Shown: positions 35,992-48,294 of the stretch, in pieces | Layout: every line of letters starts with the position of its first letter | Position numbering within the stretch: the stretch's first letter is position 1 | Source: Cryptomeria japonica | Taxonomy: Eukaryota; Streptophyta; Pinopsida; Cupressales; Cupressaceae | Direction of reading: 5' to 3' | Length of the DNA: 64,000 nt | NCBI RefSeq assembly: GCF_030272615.1 | Contig: NC_081409.1 | Coordinates: 476,245,573-476,309,572, forward strand | Made by a program: the position numbers and the translations under genes | Notes under the pieces: generated by a model | Databases searched by the model: none | What the model saw: the letters and a program-made list of their open reading frames with translations, nothing else | What the model was told of the DNA's origin: nothing

Positions 35992-37423
35992 AACTAATTA
36001 AGGATGTTTACTGTCTTGATATTATTATTTTGTCATTGATGTCAAGAAATTGATTTTCTAATTTAGTATGATGTTGCCATATCTTGAGAAGTATGATTTA
36101 AAGAGTATAAAGATGTCGGTAAAAGACACAAGAAAGAATATGATGAAGGGGATGAATAAGGTATTCAATGGGAAACTATTACCGAGTCAGACAATGATGA
36201 GATCATGATGTTTAGATTGTTTTAACATCATACATATGTTGTAAATTGTAAGGTTAATACTATACTATGTTATCAAGCAAAGAACCTAGTCGATAAACCC
36301 TAAGGTTATCGCTATCAGTTAATGAAGGTGGAATGTCTACCGAGTGAAGTTTAGTATTTACCAAGTTGTTACCGAGTTGTAACTGAGCTATAACAGAATA
36401 CATTAAATGGTTACATGCGTTATTTAATGAAGGAAGTTGATGAGCTAGAACTAATTAAATGATTGGTATGCCATGCATAAAGTCTGTTAATGAATCTATG
36501 GCAAAGGAAAATCGGCATGGAGATCTACAGCTCAGATTGAACAACAATACCCTAGCACAAGTTCCAAGAAATGTATGCAAGTTCCAAGGTAGGGTAAAAC
36601 ATTTTCAGATCGAAGGATACATTGAACCTGGTCAAAGTTTGAAGATTTGATGGCTATGATTGATCATGGGAAATGTGATCAAGGAGATTAAGTGGTTAGC
36701 TAATTGTTTATAAATAGGGAACTACTGATAAACAATGAATGCGGGCAAATGTATGCACATAGATGCTACATAGTGATTATCGAGCACAGAAGCTTGAAGA
36801 CCTGTTTGAATAATAGAGTATAGAAGCCTAGCAGATGGACAAGATTAGTTCTATGTCTAGATTGTATTGAGCAAATAAGAATCTGCTTTAGCATTTTAGA
36901 TGTGAAGTTGGAGATAGATTTTTATTACTGTTATTTTGTGAAAGTGACAGAAAATCTCTTAACCGAGTGGACTTAACAATCTTATTTGTAAAACCCTCTA
37001 GCAAGGTGACATTCTGATTGAGTGTTTGAAATCCTTTAACAAGGTCACTTCTAACAAGGTTAAGATCCTAACAGATCTGAGGGAAATCCCTTAACCGGGT
37101 CACATCTAGCAATGTGTTTGTAATCTTTAACAGTATTTGCTTTTAACCGAGCATACTCTAGAAGAGTATATTTCTTAGTGGGTCCAAAATCCCATAGTGG
37201 TTTTTCCCTATTTGGGTTTCCACGTTAAATCTGGTGTTATGAGGTTTATGATGTTTATATGCTTTTGAGTTTGTATGTTTAGCAGTTTTAGTTATATTAC
37301 TTAAGTATATGTTATCGAGGTTGAATCTGATGTTTTTATGGAAGATTAAGTTTGTATGATTCACCCCCCCTCTCATCTTGTTGGCTATTAGATCTGTACT
37401 TATTTTAAGTATTAGAACTATCA
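35992..37423 (+). mobile_element. Copia C 5' LTR, remaining 1432 bases
   Basis: Continues the LTR after the nested insertion and ends GAACTATCA, three bases before the primer site. A TATAAATAGGG box near 36708-36720 is a promoter candidate; it is repeated in the 3' LTR near 42817. The tail has the copia-typical GTGGTTTTTCCC and GATTCACCCCCCC phrases. The 63-codon ORFs at 36459-36650 and its equal in the 3' LTR are not considered coding. Confidence 0.9.
36708..36720 (+). promoter_or_regulatory. Candidate TATA box in copia C LTR
   Basis: TTATAAATAGGGA lies about 0.7 kb before the LTR end and is kept in the second LTR. It is a good match to a plant TATA element; transcription start not determinable. 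Confidence 0.5.
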
Positions 37424-37425
37424 AT

Positions 37426-37437
37426 TGGTATCAAAGC
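37426..37437 (+). other. Copia C primer binding site (initiator tRNA-Met type)
   Basis: TGGTATCAAAGC, one base different from the canonical TGGTATCAGAGC, starts three bases after the LTR end. Confidence 0.9.
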
Positions 37438-37487
37438 TTTGAACTCCAGAAGAAAATTTTAAAGGTACTTGAGGCAAAGATCTGAAG

Positions 37488-38571
37488 ATGTATAAGAGGG
37501 ATGCACCGAAGCTGAACAAGTCAAGTTTCTCTACATGGCAGAAAAGGATGAAGCTGCACCTATCAGGAGTTGGAGAATATGATGTATATTATTTGGGGAA
37601 TGATTTCATCACACCGAGCACCTATCCATTGACTATGGAAGAGATAAAGACAAAGCAAGAACATATCCAAGCAATGATTGAAATAACATCTGCATTGTTC
37701 GATTCAGAGTTTAATGATCTAGAAGGCTGCAATGATACAAAGGCTATGTGGAATAAGCTCATATTAGTATATGGAGGAGATGAACATGTTCAAAGAGCAA
37801 AAGTAGATAGTCTAAGAGGACAACCTGAATCTATGAGGATGAATGAAGGTGAGAACATAACTCAGTATAGTACAAGACTAAAGGAGATTGTCAATCAAAT
37901 CAAAGGAGCAGGTGGAACTATTGAAGAAAAGGATATAACAAGTAAGTTGTTAAGAACCCTTCTACCGGCTTATGCAATCCTCTGCAATCAATGAATTGAG
38001 GTTTGTACCTAATATGCCAATTTCTTTAGATGCTACTATTGGTAAGCTACATGCATTTGAGTTAAGTAACTTTGATAACAATGGATCTTCGGTAAATAAA
38101 GTTGGATCTGCATTTAGTTCTTTTCATCTTGATGAATCTAATGATTACAATGAAAGAAAGTATAAGTACTCTGAAGGAGATCACAGTGGAGCAAGTGAAA
38201 GATTTTGTAAGAACATGGAAGAAGTACACAAACTGTATGAGGAAATCAGAAAGCAGGAAGAGTTTGAAGCACTATTAGCCAAAAGGTTACCGAGAGGCAA
38301 AGGTAAGTATGAAGGAAAACTACCTTTGAAATGTTTCAATTGTGATAAAATAGGACATATGGCTTCTAACTGTCCTAACAAAGATTCTACTGAAAAGAGA
38401 GATTACCGAGATGACAGACAGAATGAAAATCATTACAGAGGACACCGAGACTTTAGAAGAAGAGATAGAAAGACATGCTTAATAGCTGATGAGGAATCCA
38501 ATGATGATAAATCAAATGAAACTGATACAGAGGAAGTAGTTTATGTGGCTATCAAAGATGGATCAAATTAA
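37488..38571 (+). pseudogene. Copia C gag
   Basis: Copia capsid protein. The first block (37488-37994, 168 codons) opens MYKRDAPKLNKSSFSTWQKRMK with the usual N-x-S-W signature and contains the UBN2-type helices (DTKAMWNKLILVYGGDE; SLRGQPESMRMNEGENITQY). A one-base shift near 37980 moves the frame to 37972-38571. That block ends with the CCHC zinc knuckle CFNCDKIGHMASNC (38332-38373), which binds RNA, and a basic tail. The frame closes with TAA at 38569. Start chosen at 37488, about 50 bases after the primer site, as usual for this family. Confidence 0.9.
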
Positions 38572-39104
38572 GAAAGGTATGAAGAAAAAGCCTTAATATC
38601 TCACATAAATACTAATGATTCTTGGATCATAGATAGTGGATGCTCACATCATATGACAGGTGATAAACACAAGTTTGTTATATTAGAAGATTATGATGGA
38701 GGCTATGTAAGATTTGGTAATGATGCACCATGTCTGGTGAAAGGTAAAGGATCTATAACACTTCTTGACAATGCAAGATGTAATGATGTCTATTGGGTTG
38801 AAGGTTTGAAATACAATTTGTTGAGTATAGAACAGCTAAACAATACAGGTTACCGAATAGAATTTCAGAAAGGAATTGTCAAAGTTCATGACAAGAATGG
38901 AAAGTTAGCTGCTACTAGGACACAAACAAAAGGTAACACATTTCACCTTGACTCAACTCGGAACAAGTGTTTGTATGCAAAGATAGATGATACCTAGTTA
39001 TGGCATAAAAGGTTTTGTCATGTAAATTTTGATAATCTGATCAAAATAAGTAAGAAGCACCGAGTAAGAGGTCTACTGAGTCTTGAAAAACCTAAGAATG
39101 CCAG
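38572..39104 (+). pseudogene. Copia C protease and pre-integrase
   Basis: In frame with gag after the TAA at 38569. Protease active site SWIIDSGCSHHMTGD near 38620-38660 keeps the DSG triplet. The conserved GLKYNLLSIEQL segment follows near 38805, then LWHKRFCHVNFDNL of the pre-integrase zinc region near 38998. A TAG at 38995 replaces the Trp expected before LWH. A small deletion and frame change just before 39105 removes part of the Cys-x2-Cys pair. Cleavage of the polyprotein would be its role. Confidence 0.85.
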
Positions 39105-40120
39105 ATGGGTAAGATGACAAGATCAATCTTTACAAGTAAGTCTTACACTTCTAAGGGAATTTTAGATCTTGTGCACACTGATCTTTGTGGTCCAATGAAA
39201 GTTCAAAGTCATTATGGTGATAAATATTTCATATTATTTGTGGATGACTATTCAAGGATGATGTCAGTAATGTTTTTAAAAGAAAAATCAGAAGCTTTTC
39301 AAATGTTCAAATGGTACAAGGCAAGAGTTGATAATGAAACAGGAAGACAACTGAAATGTCTTAGATCAGATAGAGGAGGAGAATTCACATCTGATGAGTT
39401 CAACTTATTCTGTAATGATCATGGTAATAAAAGACAAGTCTCTGCACCAAGAACTCCATAGAAAAATGGAATAGCTGAGAGAAGAAATAGATCTATTGTG
39501 GATTGTGCTAGAACCCTGATGATTGAAAAGAAAGTGCCACAAACATTTTGGAGAGAAGCAATAAGCACTGTAGTTTACACCCTGAACCGAGTACAACTGA
39601 AGAAAGGTACTTTGAAGACACCATATGAAATTTGGTATGATAAGAAACCTAATGTAAGTTATTTTAAAATCTTTGGAAGTAGATGCCATGTACACAAAGA
39701 TGATAGAAATGGCAATTTTGATCAGAAAATTGAAGAAGGAACATTTCTAGTTTATTCTTTTAGAAGCAAAGCATTTAAATGTTTGATCAAATCATCTAAC
39801 AAAATAGTAGAAAGTGCAAATGTGAAAATTGATGAATTTGCAGAAAGAAATGATGAAGGAAATTCCAAAGAACTAGAAGATTATGATGAATTTGTCTATG
39901 TTCAACTGACAAGTCCTACTGAGAGAACTGTTGAAGAAAATGAAGAAAATATCCAGTTACCGAGTGATGAAGAAGATCATACAGAGCCTATCAAGCCTGT
40001 ATTAGCCAAGTATGTCAGAAGACATCATGCACCAAGTCAAATTATAGGAGATAAGGATGATCCAGTGATAACAAGGAACAAACTAAGACAGAACACATGT
40101 TTGATATCTGAATTTGAACT
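39105..40120 (+). pseudogene. Copia C integrase
   Basis: Integrase core: Asp in DLVHTDLCGP (near 39170), Asp in CLRSDRGGEF (near 39365) and Glu in NGIAERRN (near 39470), so the D-D-E triad is present. A TAG at 39459 stands where the family has the Gln of TPQ-x-NG. The C-terminal region (TFWREAISTVVYTLNRV; YEIWYDKKPNVSYFKIFGSRC) is well kept, followed by an acidic linker to the reverse transcriptase. Confidence 0.9.
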
Positions 40121-41587
40121 GAGAATAGTGAAAGAGGCATTTAACAGTGAAGATTGGATAAATGCTATGATAGAAGAGATTGATCAAATCAAGAAGAATG
40201 ACACATGGACACTAATCCCAAGACCAAAGGACAAAAATGTAATTGGTACAAAGTGGATTTTCAGAAACAAGCTAAATGAAAAAGGATAGGTCATTCGAAA
40301 TAAAGCAAGACTAGTTTGCAAAGGTTATGCTCAAGAAGAAGGAATTGATTATGGTGAAACTTTTGCACTTGTGGCTAGACTTGAAGGAGTAAGAACATTG
40401 TTGGCATATGCTGCTTTCAAAAACTTCAAGGTATATCAAATGGATGTCAAATATGCATTTCTGAATGGAATATTAGAAGAAGAAGTTTTTATTGAACAAC
40501 CTGAAGGATTTGTTGAAGACAATAATAAAGATCAGGTATGTAAATTGAATAAAGCATTATATGGTCTGAAACAAGCACCTAGAGCATGGTATGAAAGATT
40601 GCACTCTTATTTGATTAAGATTAGTTTTATAAGGACAAGTGAGAACAACAATATGTACATGAAGAATGATGAAAATGGAATACTGATCTCAACCATATTT
40701 GTTGATGATATTATATTTTGTGGAAATGACTCTCTATGTAAGAACTTTGGAAATGAAATGAGCAAAGAATTTGAGATGTCATTAATCGGTGAGATAAAGT
40801 ATGTTATAGGCTTATAGATACTGCAAATGAAAAATGAGATTTTCATTACTCAATCCAAGTACATAAAGGAAATCTTGAAGAAATTTGGAATGGAGGATTC
40901 AAAACCAGTAAGCACTCCTATGACTACCAACTATAAATTATCAAAGAATGATGAATCTGCATCTGTTGATGAGACACTTTACCAATCTATGATTGGAAAG
41001 CTACAATATGTTGTTCATAGAAGACCAGACATAGCACATGCAGTAGGTATAGTTGCAAGATTCTCTGCAGATCCTAAGGAAACACACATGACAAAAATCA
41101 AAAGAATTTTTAGATACTTGAAAGGCACAGAGGATTATGGCTTAGTATATCAGAAAGGAAATGATTTTGATTTAAAAGTTTATACAGGAAAAGAACAAGT
41201 GGAAGAGCTTTCTTTTTAGGAGAAAGACTAGTGAGTTGGCTTAGCAAGAAACAAGGATGTGTTTCACAGTCAACAACAGAAGCTGAATACATTGCTGCAG
41301 CATTGAATTGTACCAACATTGCATGGATCAAACAACTGTTGGAAGGTATAAATGAGAAAGTTATCGAGCCAGTAACTATATTCTGTGACAATACTAGTGC
41401 CATTAACATTAACATCTCTATGAAATATCATTATCTTAGAGAAGAAGCTCAAGAGAAGAAAGTGGTGTTGGAGTATGTTAGCACAAAGGAACAAATAGCA
41501 GATATATTCACCAAGCCACTACCAAGAGACACTTTTGAATATCTCAGAAGTAAGTTAGGGTTCCTACCCCTATCTTCTACTCATTGA
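40121..41587 (+). pseudogene. Copia C reverse transcriptase and RNase H
   Basis: Reverse transcriptase from about 40190 ([20 protein letters not shown]) with [11 protein letters not shown] (40438), [12 protein letters not shown] (40558) and an intact catalytic box FVDDIIFCG (about 40698). TAG stops at 40287 and 40815 stand at Gln positions. RNase H is damaged: the DADWAG catalytic segment is deleted near 41180, with a frame change before LGERLVSWLSKK, and about a dozen residues are missing after NTSAIN (41400). The end, ADIFTKPLPRDTFEYLRSKLG, is normal. The enzyme cannot be active as it stands. Confidence 0.9.
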
Positions 41588-42010
41588 CCAAGTTTGGTGA
41601 AAGCATCAATTCGATGACTCTATCGAATATCTTTTTAGAGTTGATGTTGATTTACACACTTTAGGATGTTTTCTAAAGGTGTACAGGAAATAATACAGGA
41701 AATAATACAGGAAACAATACAGGGAACAGGAATTGAAGACAAAATGCTCTGACTGAGACTAAGTTGACACATTACAGCAGGAACTCACTTCATATAGGAA
41801 GAAATTGTGTTTTAGTTCTTTACTTTTTGGCATTGTTGTCAAAGGGGGAGAAGACTAATATAAGGGAGAGAAGACTGATTGAAAATACTAAAGAAAATAG
41901 GAGAAGTCTAATGTATGGGGGAGAGCATTTCACCATTTCAGAATCACAGCAATCCAAATCTTTTTAAGGTCAACTCAATTGGTTTTGCCATGAATGCCAA
42001 CGGGGAAGAT
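41588..42010 (+). other. Copia C 3' untranslated region and polypurine tract
   Basis: Contains an internal purine tract (TCAAAGGGGGAGAAGAC near 41839) and the LTR-adjacent tract CGGGGAAGAT at 42001-42010. A near-perfect trimer of the phrase AATACAGGAAA lies near 41690-41720. Confidence 0.7.
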
Positions 42011-42874
42011 TGTTAGCATTTGGAATTATAACAAACAATAGGAGATTGTTGGCATTTCAATAAGGATATTGAGAAGGTTGTTGATGATTATGGATATGAC
42101 TGATTAAGGATGTTTACTATCTTGATATTATTATTTTGTCATTGATGTCAAGAAATTGATTTTCTAATTCAGTATGATGTTGCCATATCTTGAGAAGTAT
42201 GATTTAAAGAGTATAAAGATGTCGGTAAAAGACACAGGAAAGAATATAATGAAGGGGATGAATAAGGTATTCAATGGGGAACTATTACCAAGTCAGACAA
42301 TGATGAGCTCATGATGCTTAGATTGTTTTAACATCACACATATGTTGTAAATTGTAAGGTTAATACTATACTATGTTATCAAGCAAAGAACCTAGTCGAT
42401 AAACCCTAAGGTTATCACTTTTGATTAATGAAGGTGGAATGTCTACCGAGTGAAGTTTAGTATTTACTGAGTTGTTATCGAGTTGTAACTGAGCTATAAT
42501 AGAATACATTAAATGGTTACATGTGTTATTTAATGAAGGAAGCGAATGAGCTGGAACTGATTAAATGATTGGTATGTCGTGCATGAAGTCTGTTAATGAA
42601 TCTATGGCAAAGGAAAATCAACATGGAGATCTACAACTCAGATTCAACCGCAATACCCTAGTACAAGTTCCAAGAAATGTATGCAAGTTCCAAGGCAGGG
42701 TAAAATGTTTTCAGATCAAAGGATACATTGAACCTGGTCAAAGTTTGAAGATTTGATGGCTATGATTGATCATGGGAAATGTGATCAAGGAGATTAAGCA
42801 GTTAGCTAATTGTTTATAAATAGGGAACTATTGATAAACAATGAATGTGGGCAAATGTATGCATAGGGATGCTA
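42011..42874 (+). mobile_element. Copia C 3' LTR, first 864 bases
   Basis: Begins TGTTAGCATTTGGAATTATAAC and matches 26334-26420 plus 35992 onward. It provides the uninterrupted sequence that proves the GATAT insertion point in the 5' LTR. It is cut at 42874 by the giant solo LTR. Confidence 0.95.
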
Positions 42875-45800
42875 TGTAATGCCCCGCCAGGAAACCCCGA
42901 AGGGAAAAGCCAAAATAACACAAGAATAGAGTGCAATTTTTTTTTTTTTTAAAGTTACAACACATAAGATGCAACACGATAACAAAGATTCAGATAACAT
43001 AGCGGAAGACATTAACGACAATCCCCTAAAGAGTTTCCCAACGAGATTACTTAAATTTTCACAACACACTTTACACACACAATAAATCCAAAAGCTGAAT
43101 ATCTTAATAATGAGATAATTCATAAACAGGATAATTTCTTTCAAAGGATGGAAATATAAATCACAATAAAGATTCATCCATTAAGAACCATTCCTAATTC
43201 TCATTCAAGCTTTTCATTTAAAAATTGCAACCCATACATCTACATTCTAATACACTAGGATTTCATCAAAGCATAAGAGATCTTTCCAAGCATATTTAAA
43301 TTCCTAACAACAACTGAGTATAATTCATTACTCTAAGTTACATTCATTCATATTCGAACTTATGGCATTAAAAGGACGATATCACCCATGCATTACGATA
43401 AATCGCATCTCAACCAATTATGCATTCGATCCACATGGCATTCAAGATAGAATTGAATATAAGCATTTCAAAGTTAATTCCATTATCCACTTAACCATTT
43501 TACATAAATTAATCATACATGATAAAGCTGAATAAAAGAAACACAAGAGAATACATCACATAACACCATAATGATCTCGGAGTTCACCCCTAAAGGGCTA
43601 CATCTCCGGGTCTGCTCAACTGCAAGACCCCCTCGGATAAATAATAAGGTTGAGAGTACAAGAGGTTACACTATACAATCCAGCCATCAAGGCGATACAT
43701 AAATAATATACAGATGACCACATCGGTCCATAATACATAAACGATCCTTACAAAGAACAGGATCCAGCTGAACATAATCAAAGCTAAAACAAGAGGTCCA
43801 AGAGAGCATCCATAACACTGAGCCATCACCGCCCAAGGGTCTAATACGAAACCGACACTCACAAGAGCAGAGACAAGGGACGACTCTCAAAGGAACTCAA
43901 AACAGGACAAAACCACAACACACTGGCGAACGTAGGGACAAGTGTCATCACACAACCTGGTATGGATACCATGGCAAGTCTTCATAGGTCCCGGCCCATA
44001 CACTGGTAACCCTGGCAACCTAATCCGAACTTCCGGCCCATCCAAGCCTCATGTGGACCCACACATCCTCTCGTGAAGACAAGGAAGATGGTTTGCCATT
44101 TCAGGCCTTCTCACAGCATGCCGAATCTATGATAGCATTCGTCCCATGTGTGAGGCACATTATCTTGTTTAGAGTTTATTTTCTAATCTACTTAGGTTAT
44201 CACTTATTAGACTCACTTTCGACGGGTTACCCAGCAGCCACTTTGGGCGCGGCCCCCAATCGAAAGCCACTTTCCCATACGACACTAGACTGACTCAAAC
44301 GAACTCAAACCACGGAATACACATGGTAAGACGAACGGAGTTCAAGAAGAAGAACAATCATCTGGTCAAACACGACCCAACGGTAATCACTTACTGACGG
44401 TACTCTAACTAGAGACCTGACAACTAAGGTTAACCACGAATCATTATTTGACTCACTCAAAGAGGATATGACCAATTATGACAACATCACAATACAACAA
44501 TCAACTCGGAATCCAAGGACTGATACAGGAACACCAAATCATCCATACGACAGGGTCCTACTTACAAAGCAAAACATGCCATTTCATAATTAAAGCGAAT
44601 ACAGTAATTAAACTCGCAATGCAATAATCAGAAAAGACATTATTCCCTCAAGTTGATTTAAACATTAAAAATGATCAAGTTTTCTACATGATCTAAAAAC
44701 ATATTACAGTTATCTACCTTGTCAAGGGATAAGTCGTTCTTGGTTTTCTAACTCGTTAAAATTCAAAGTATAAACAGACATATAAGCCATGATGAGTTTT
44801 TAACCAATTCGTATTAATAAAGTTCAGACAACCATTAATCAACTAAATAAGACATTTAATCTTCAACAAAAGAAAACATCATTAACACACTGGTCTAAAA
44901 CCGACCTCTACAATATCGTATTTCAACGATCTTCCAATAATATATTTTTCTCTATTATCTTTAAACAATACTACTTCAGTTAGCCAAGTGCGCTAACCAG
45001 CTAGAAGGTAAGATCTAGATTAATAATCCAAGATCGATCAGAATATAATCAATGATATAAAAATTGCAGTATTACAGTTGAAAAACTTAATTAGAAGGGG
45101 GCAAGGTCTCGAAGTGAAGTTGAGTAATGCTTAATCGATAAATTCCATTATGCAATTAAACAATACCAATTAACATTTATCTCTTTTTTTTTTTTTTTCT
45201 CTTGCCCCTTGATCATAATTAAAACTAATTAAAACTCCGCATTAAGGTAACATATAATAACATGATATTACACATATGTTTTTTTTTTGAATGATAAAAA
45301 AAACACAAAAAAAAACATTAAATAAACCCCCTTTTTTTTTTTTAACACCAACGAAAACGCATTAAAAAGTTAGGGCGAAGCGAGCTGGGAAGGGCCGTGC
45401 CCTAACCCTAGCCGCAACGCTGGGTGAATTCGCGGGCGGCACCACTCATCACGACCAGGCGGCGGCGCCCTGCGGTGCCCGCAGGCCCGCGGCGCCCTGC
45501 GGCCACCGCGGCCCTGCGGCCACCGCAGTGTGCCGCGGCCAAGGTCGAAGCACCGGCAATGGGGGGGAAAAACATAGAGGACGCACGGCGATAGGGAGGA
45601 AGAGTGGGGAAGGGGAGGGGAGCGGGTGGAGCTCCGCTCCCCGCTCTCCCAAACCCCGAATCCCACGGTCCGCTTAAACCATTAAAAACGCCCAACTTCG
45701 CATAAAATAAATATAAACCACTCACAGTTGAAAACGATATAACATATATTTTTTTTTTTGAAACACAGTTGGAAGTAAACACACAGTCCGAAAACTTCCA

Positions 45801-47015
45801 AAAACAAAAACGCCCAAATGGACCGGGCAGATTTCGGTCGAATAAAAGTTCGATTTTAAAAGAACTACGTTTTAGTACCACATTTTCTTGAGGGTTTTCC
45901 CATTCTATCCAACACCCAAGGGTTTCAAACGCCCAAAACATGAGGAATTAACAGCATCTCAAAACCAAAAACTCAAAACCAAATTTTCCAGCCAATTTCA
46001 TATGAACAACCAAATTGATTTTCAATAACCGATTCAGAATCCTACCTCAATTCGCAATCCTGGTATGGCTGAGGGAGAGCCCACCTGTCAGATTCCCCAA
46101 AATCTCCTCCAAAATTGTCCATCCTCTCCAATTTCCCCAAATTCGGGTTATATGGCAGAGTTGACCCAAAAATTCCATTTTTGGAATAAAAATTTTATTT
46201 AAAAATAATACTTAAAAATTAATTCTTTTCAACAATAGCAACAATTTAACTTGCTTTAACAATTCAAATTTCGATTTTCTCAATTAATCAAATTTAGCCG
46301 TTCAAATTTAATAATCCAACAGAATACAGTCAATCTATTGCGATAATAAAAACAAAACTTTCTTTTTCGACAGCATATATAAATAATGCATTTAACATTC
46401 AAAATCAGTCATTTAATCGAATTCACTTCCAGTTTAAACTAGGCAATTCAATATCAACGAAAATCACATAACGGAAACTAGATTAATTTAATCCATTAAT
46501 CATCAATGCACAAACGCATATTTAATCAAGATAATTACTAAGGACTAATTCATCAATTAACCAAACACACCAGGCACGCAAACCGAGAAGGTCAACCAAA
46601 CAGACGACTCACAACCCAAACAAGAAGGGATTACCGACGACGACTGGCGATGCTCACTAGAGCACGACTAAGGTCGACTAAGGTCTTACGACCACCTGAT
46701 CCGACTCTAGGGGTTAAAAGGGGTACACTCAAACCTGCAAAACCAGGTGACGACGAACCTTGCACTCATGCGACTTCGCACCTGAAATCTCCTGCAACAA
46801 AAGATCATACATGCATACATTTATAGAATCTAATGAAAGCGTCAGTCCGATACTAAAATCACGAAATAGGTACACTGAATAACCTGCATACAACTAGTGT
46901 GAAAATCACATCAACAGCGATGCGTAAAATCAACATCTGATTATAATCATAATATCATGATAAACTAATCAAGATTAAACCAAGGTTAGAGATAGACTAG
47001 GGTAGGGGTACTACA
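42875..47015 (-). mobile_element. Giant solo LTR, 4.14 kb (family 2)
   Basis: Begins TGTAATGCCCCGCC and ends GGTAGGGGTACTACA, with TGCTA duplications at 42870-42874 and 47016-47020. The copia C LTR continues exactly after it. On the coding strand it runs TGTAGTACCCC to GGGGCATTACA, closely matching the ends of the 12869-17207 LTR. It has no interior or second LTR, so it is a solo LTR left by recombination. It holds C-rich hairpin-type modules (43985-44040, 44223-44262), poly-T tracts and a GC-rich island at 45370-45660. No credible protein: ORFs 45370-45941 overlap in three frames and follow base composition. Confidence 0.9.
45370..45660. repeat. GC-rich island with CGGCCACCGCGG-type repeats
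   Basis: A short stretch with very high GC in an AT-rich LTR. The motif CCCTGCGG(C/T) recurs at least four times between 45464 and 45530. Poly-T/A tracts lie on either side (45181-45200, 45330-45342, 45750-45760). Confidence 0.7.
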
Positions 47016-47020
47016 TGCTA

Positions 47021-47675
47021 CATAGTGATTACCGAGCATAGAAGCTTGAAGACCTGTTTGAATAATAAAGTATAGAAGCCCAGTAGATGGACAAGATTAG
47101 TTCTATGTCTAGATTGTATTGAGCAAATAAGAATCTGCTTTAGCATTTTAGATGTGAAGTTGCAGATAGATTTTTATTACTGTTATTTTGTGAAAGTGAT
47201 AGAAAATCTCTTAACTGAGTGGACTTAACAGTCTTATTTGTAAAACCCTCTAGCAAGGTGACATTCTGATTGAGTGTTTGAAATCCTTTAACAAGGTCAC
47301 TTCTAACAAGGTTAAGATCCTAACAGATCTGAGGGAAATCCCTTAATCGGGTCGCATCTAGCAATGTGTTTGTAATCTTTAATAGGATTTGCTTTTAACC
47401 GAGCATACTCTAGAAGAGTATATTTCTTAGTGGGTCCGAAATCCCACAGTGGTTTTTCCCTATTTGGTTTCCACGTTAAATCTGGTGTTATGAGGTTTAT
47501 GATGTTTATATGCTTTTGATTTTGCATGTTTAACAGTTTTAGTTATATTACTGAAGTATATGTTACCGAGGTTGAATTTGATGTTTTTATGGAAGATTAA
47601 GTTTGTATGATTCACTCCCCCCTCTCATCTTGTTGGCTATTGGATCTATACTTATATTAAGTATCAGAACTATCA
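47021..47675 (+). mobile_element. Copia C 3' LTR, remaining 655 bases
   Basis: Resumes CATAGTGATTACCGAGC and ends CAGAACTATCA, followed by ATACC at 47676-47680. It matches 36768-37423. Confidence 0.95.
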
Positions 47676-47680
47676 ATACC

Positions 47681-47969
47681 CACCCAAATTAGCTGTCAAA
47701 TCTCTAGATAAGCACAAGGCAAAATAAGGTGGAAGATCTATGATGTAGATATCTTATGGAATTAAGAAATTTGGATATGCATGTAATGTGAGACCTAAAT
47801 TCTTAATCACATCTACTATACTTATTATTTTTCTATCTAGTTGAACAACCCCTTTGTAAAGAGGCTCATATGTCAAACCCAACCTATCAACTATCTGCTT
47901 TGGCATGATAGAACTACTTGTACTCAAATCAATCATACAGTTATGCACTAGGTCTTGGCCTATAATCAA
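47681..47969 (-). pseudogene. Ty3/gypsy protease
   Basis: Aspartic protease of the gypsy polyprotein. The motif CMIDLSTSSSIMP (near 47930) is the plant gypsy active site, usually D-L/S-G-A-S; Gly is replaced here. VDRLGLTYEPL and VIKNLGLTLHAYPNFLIP follow. The frame continues past one stop at 47754 into IIDLPPYF and reaches the copia C insertion at 47680. It then resumes in phase at 26333 with LSLDWSHMFF, after counting ATACC once. This ties the two gypsy halves together. Confidence 0.85.
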
Positions 47970-48294
47970 AGTTAGATAGAAAGGAGGTGGTTTGACTTCT
48001 TTGATTGGTTGATCATTCTTTGTTGGCTATTGGATCTTTTTTGACCTTGTGTTGGTTGTTGCAACAGTATAGGACTAATTTTGTGTTTGTGGGTGATTAA
48101 CCCCACAAAATTCCTCACCTTGCCAATTCATTAATGCCATATTAGGATTACCTTGCTCTTCATTAGCTTCTTCTCTTTCATCCTAAAAAGACATAGCATT
48201 ATTTTGAACCATGAAAGCCTAATCTTACATTGCATTCAAACAAGAGGCCTGATTGTGAGCTTGGTTGCATGGAAAACACCAATCTTGTGCAATA

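Larger units (their letters stand above)
26334..47675 (+). mobile_element. Copia C, complete Ty1/copia element carrying two nested insertions
   Basis: A plus-strand copia element with both LTRs (1519 bases each once nested insertions are discounted), initiator-Met-type primer site, gag, protease, integrase, reverse transcriptase, RNase H and polypurine tract, bounded by ATACC duplications. The 5' LTR is 26334-26420 plus 35992-37423; the 3' LTR is 42011-42874 plus 47021-47675. Without its guests the element is about 7.6 kb. It sits inside the gypsy element between protease and the extra RNase H. Coding regions have stops, frameshifts and internal deletions, so it is inactive. Confidence 0.95.

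Noticed and set aside
36459-36650. 63-codon ORF repeated in both copia C LTRs (also 42565-42756)
   Set aside because: Duplicated because LTRs are duplicated; no start context or family, and no sign of selection beyond LTR identity.
45370-45941. Overlapping 67-177 codon ORFs with Pro/Ala/Arg-rich ends
   Set aside because: Three frames are open over the same GC-rich island; composition explains them, and no domain is visible.
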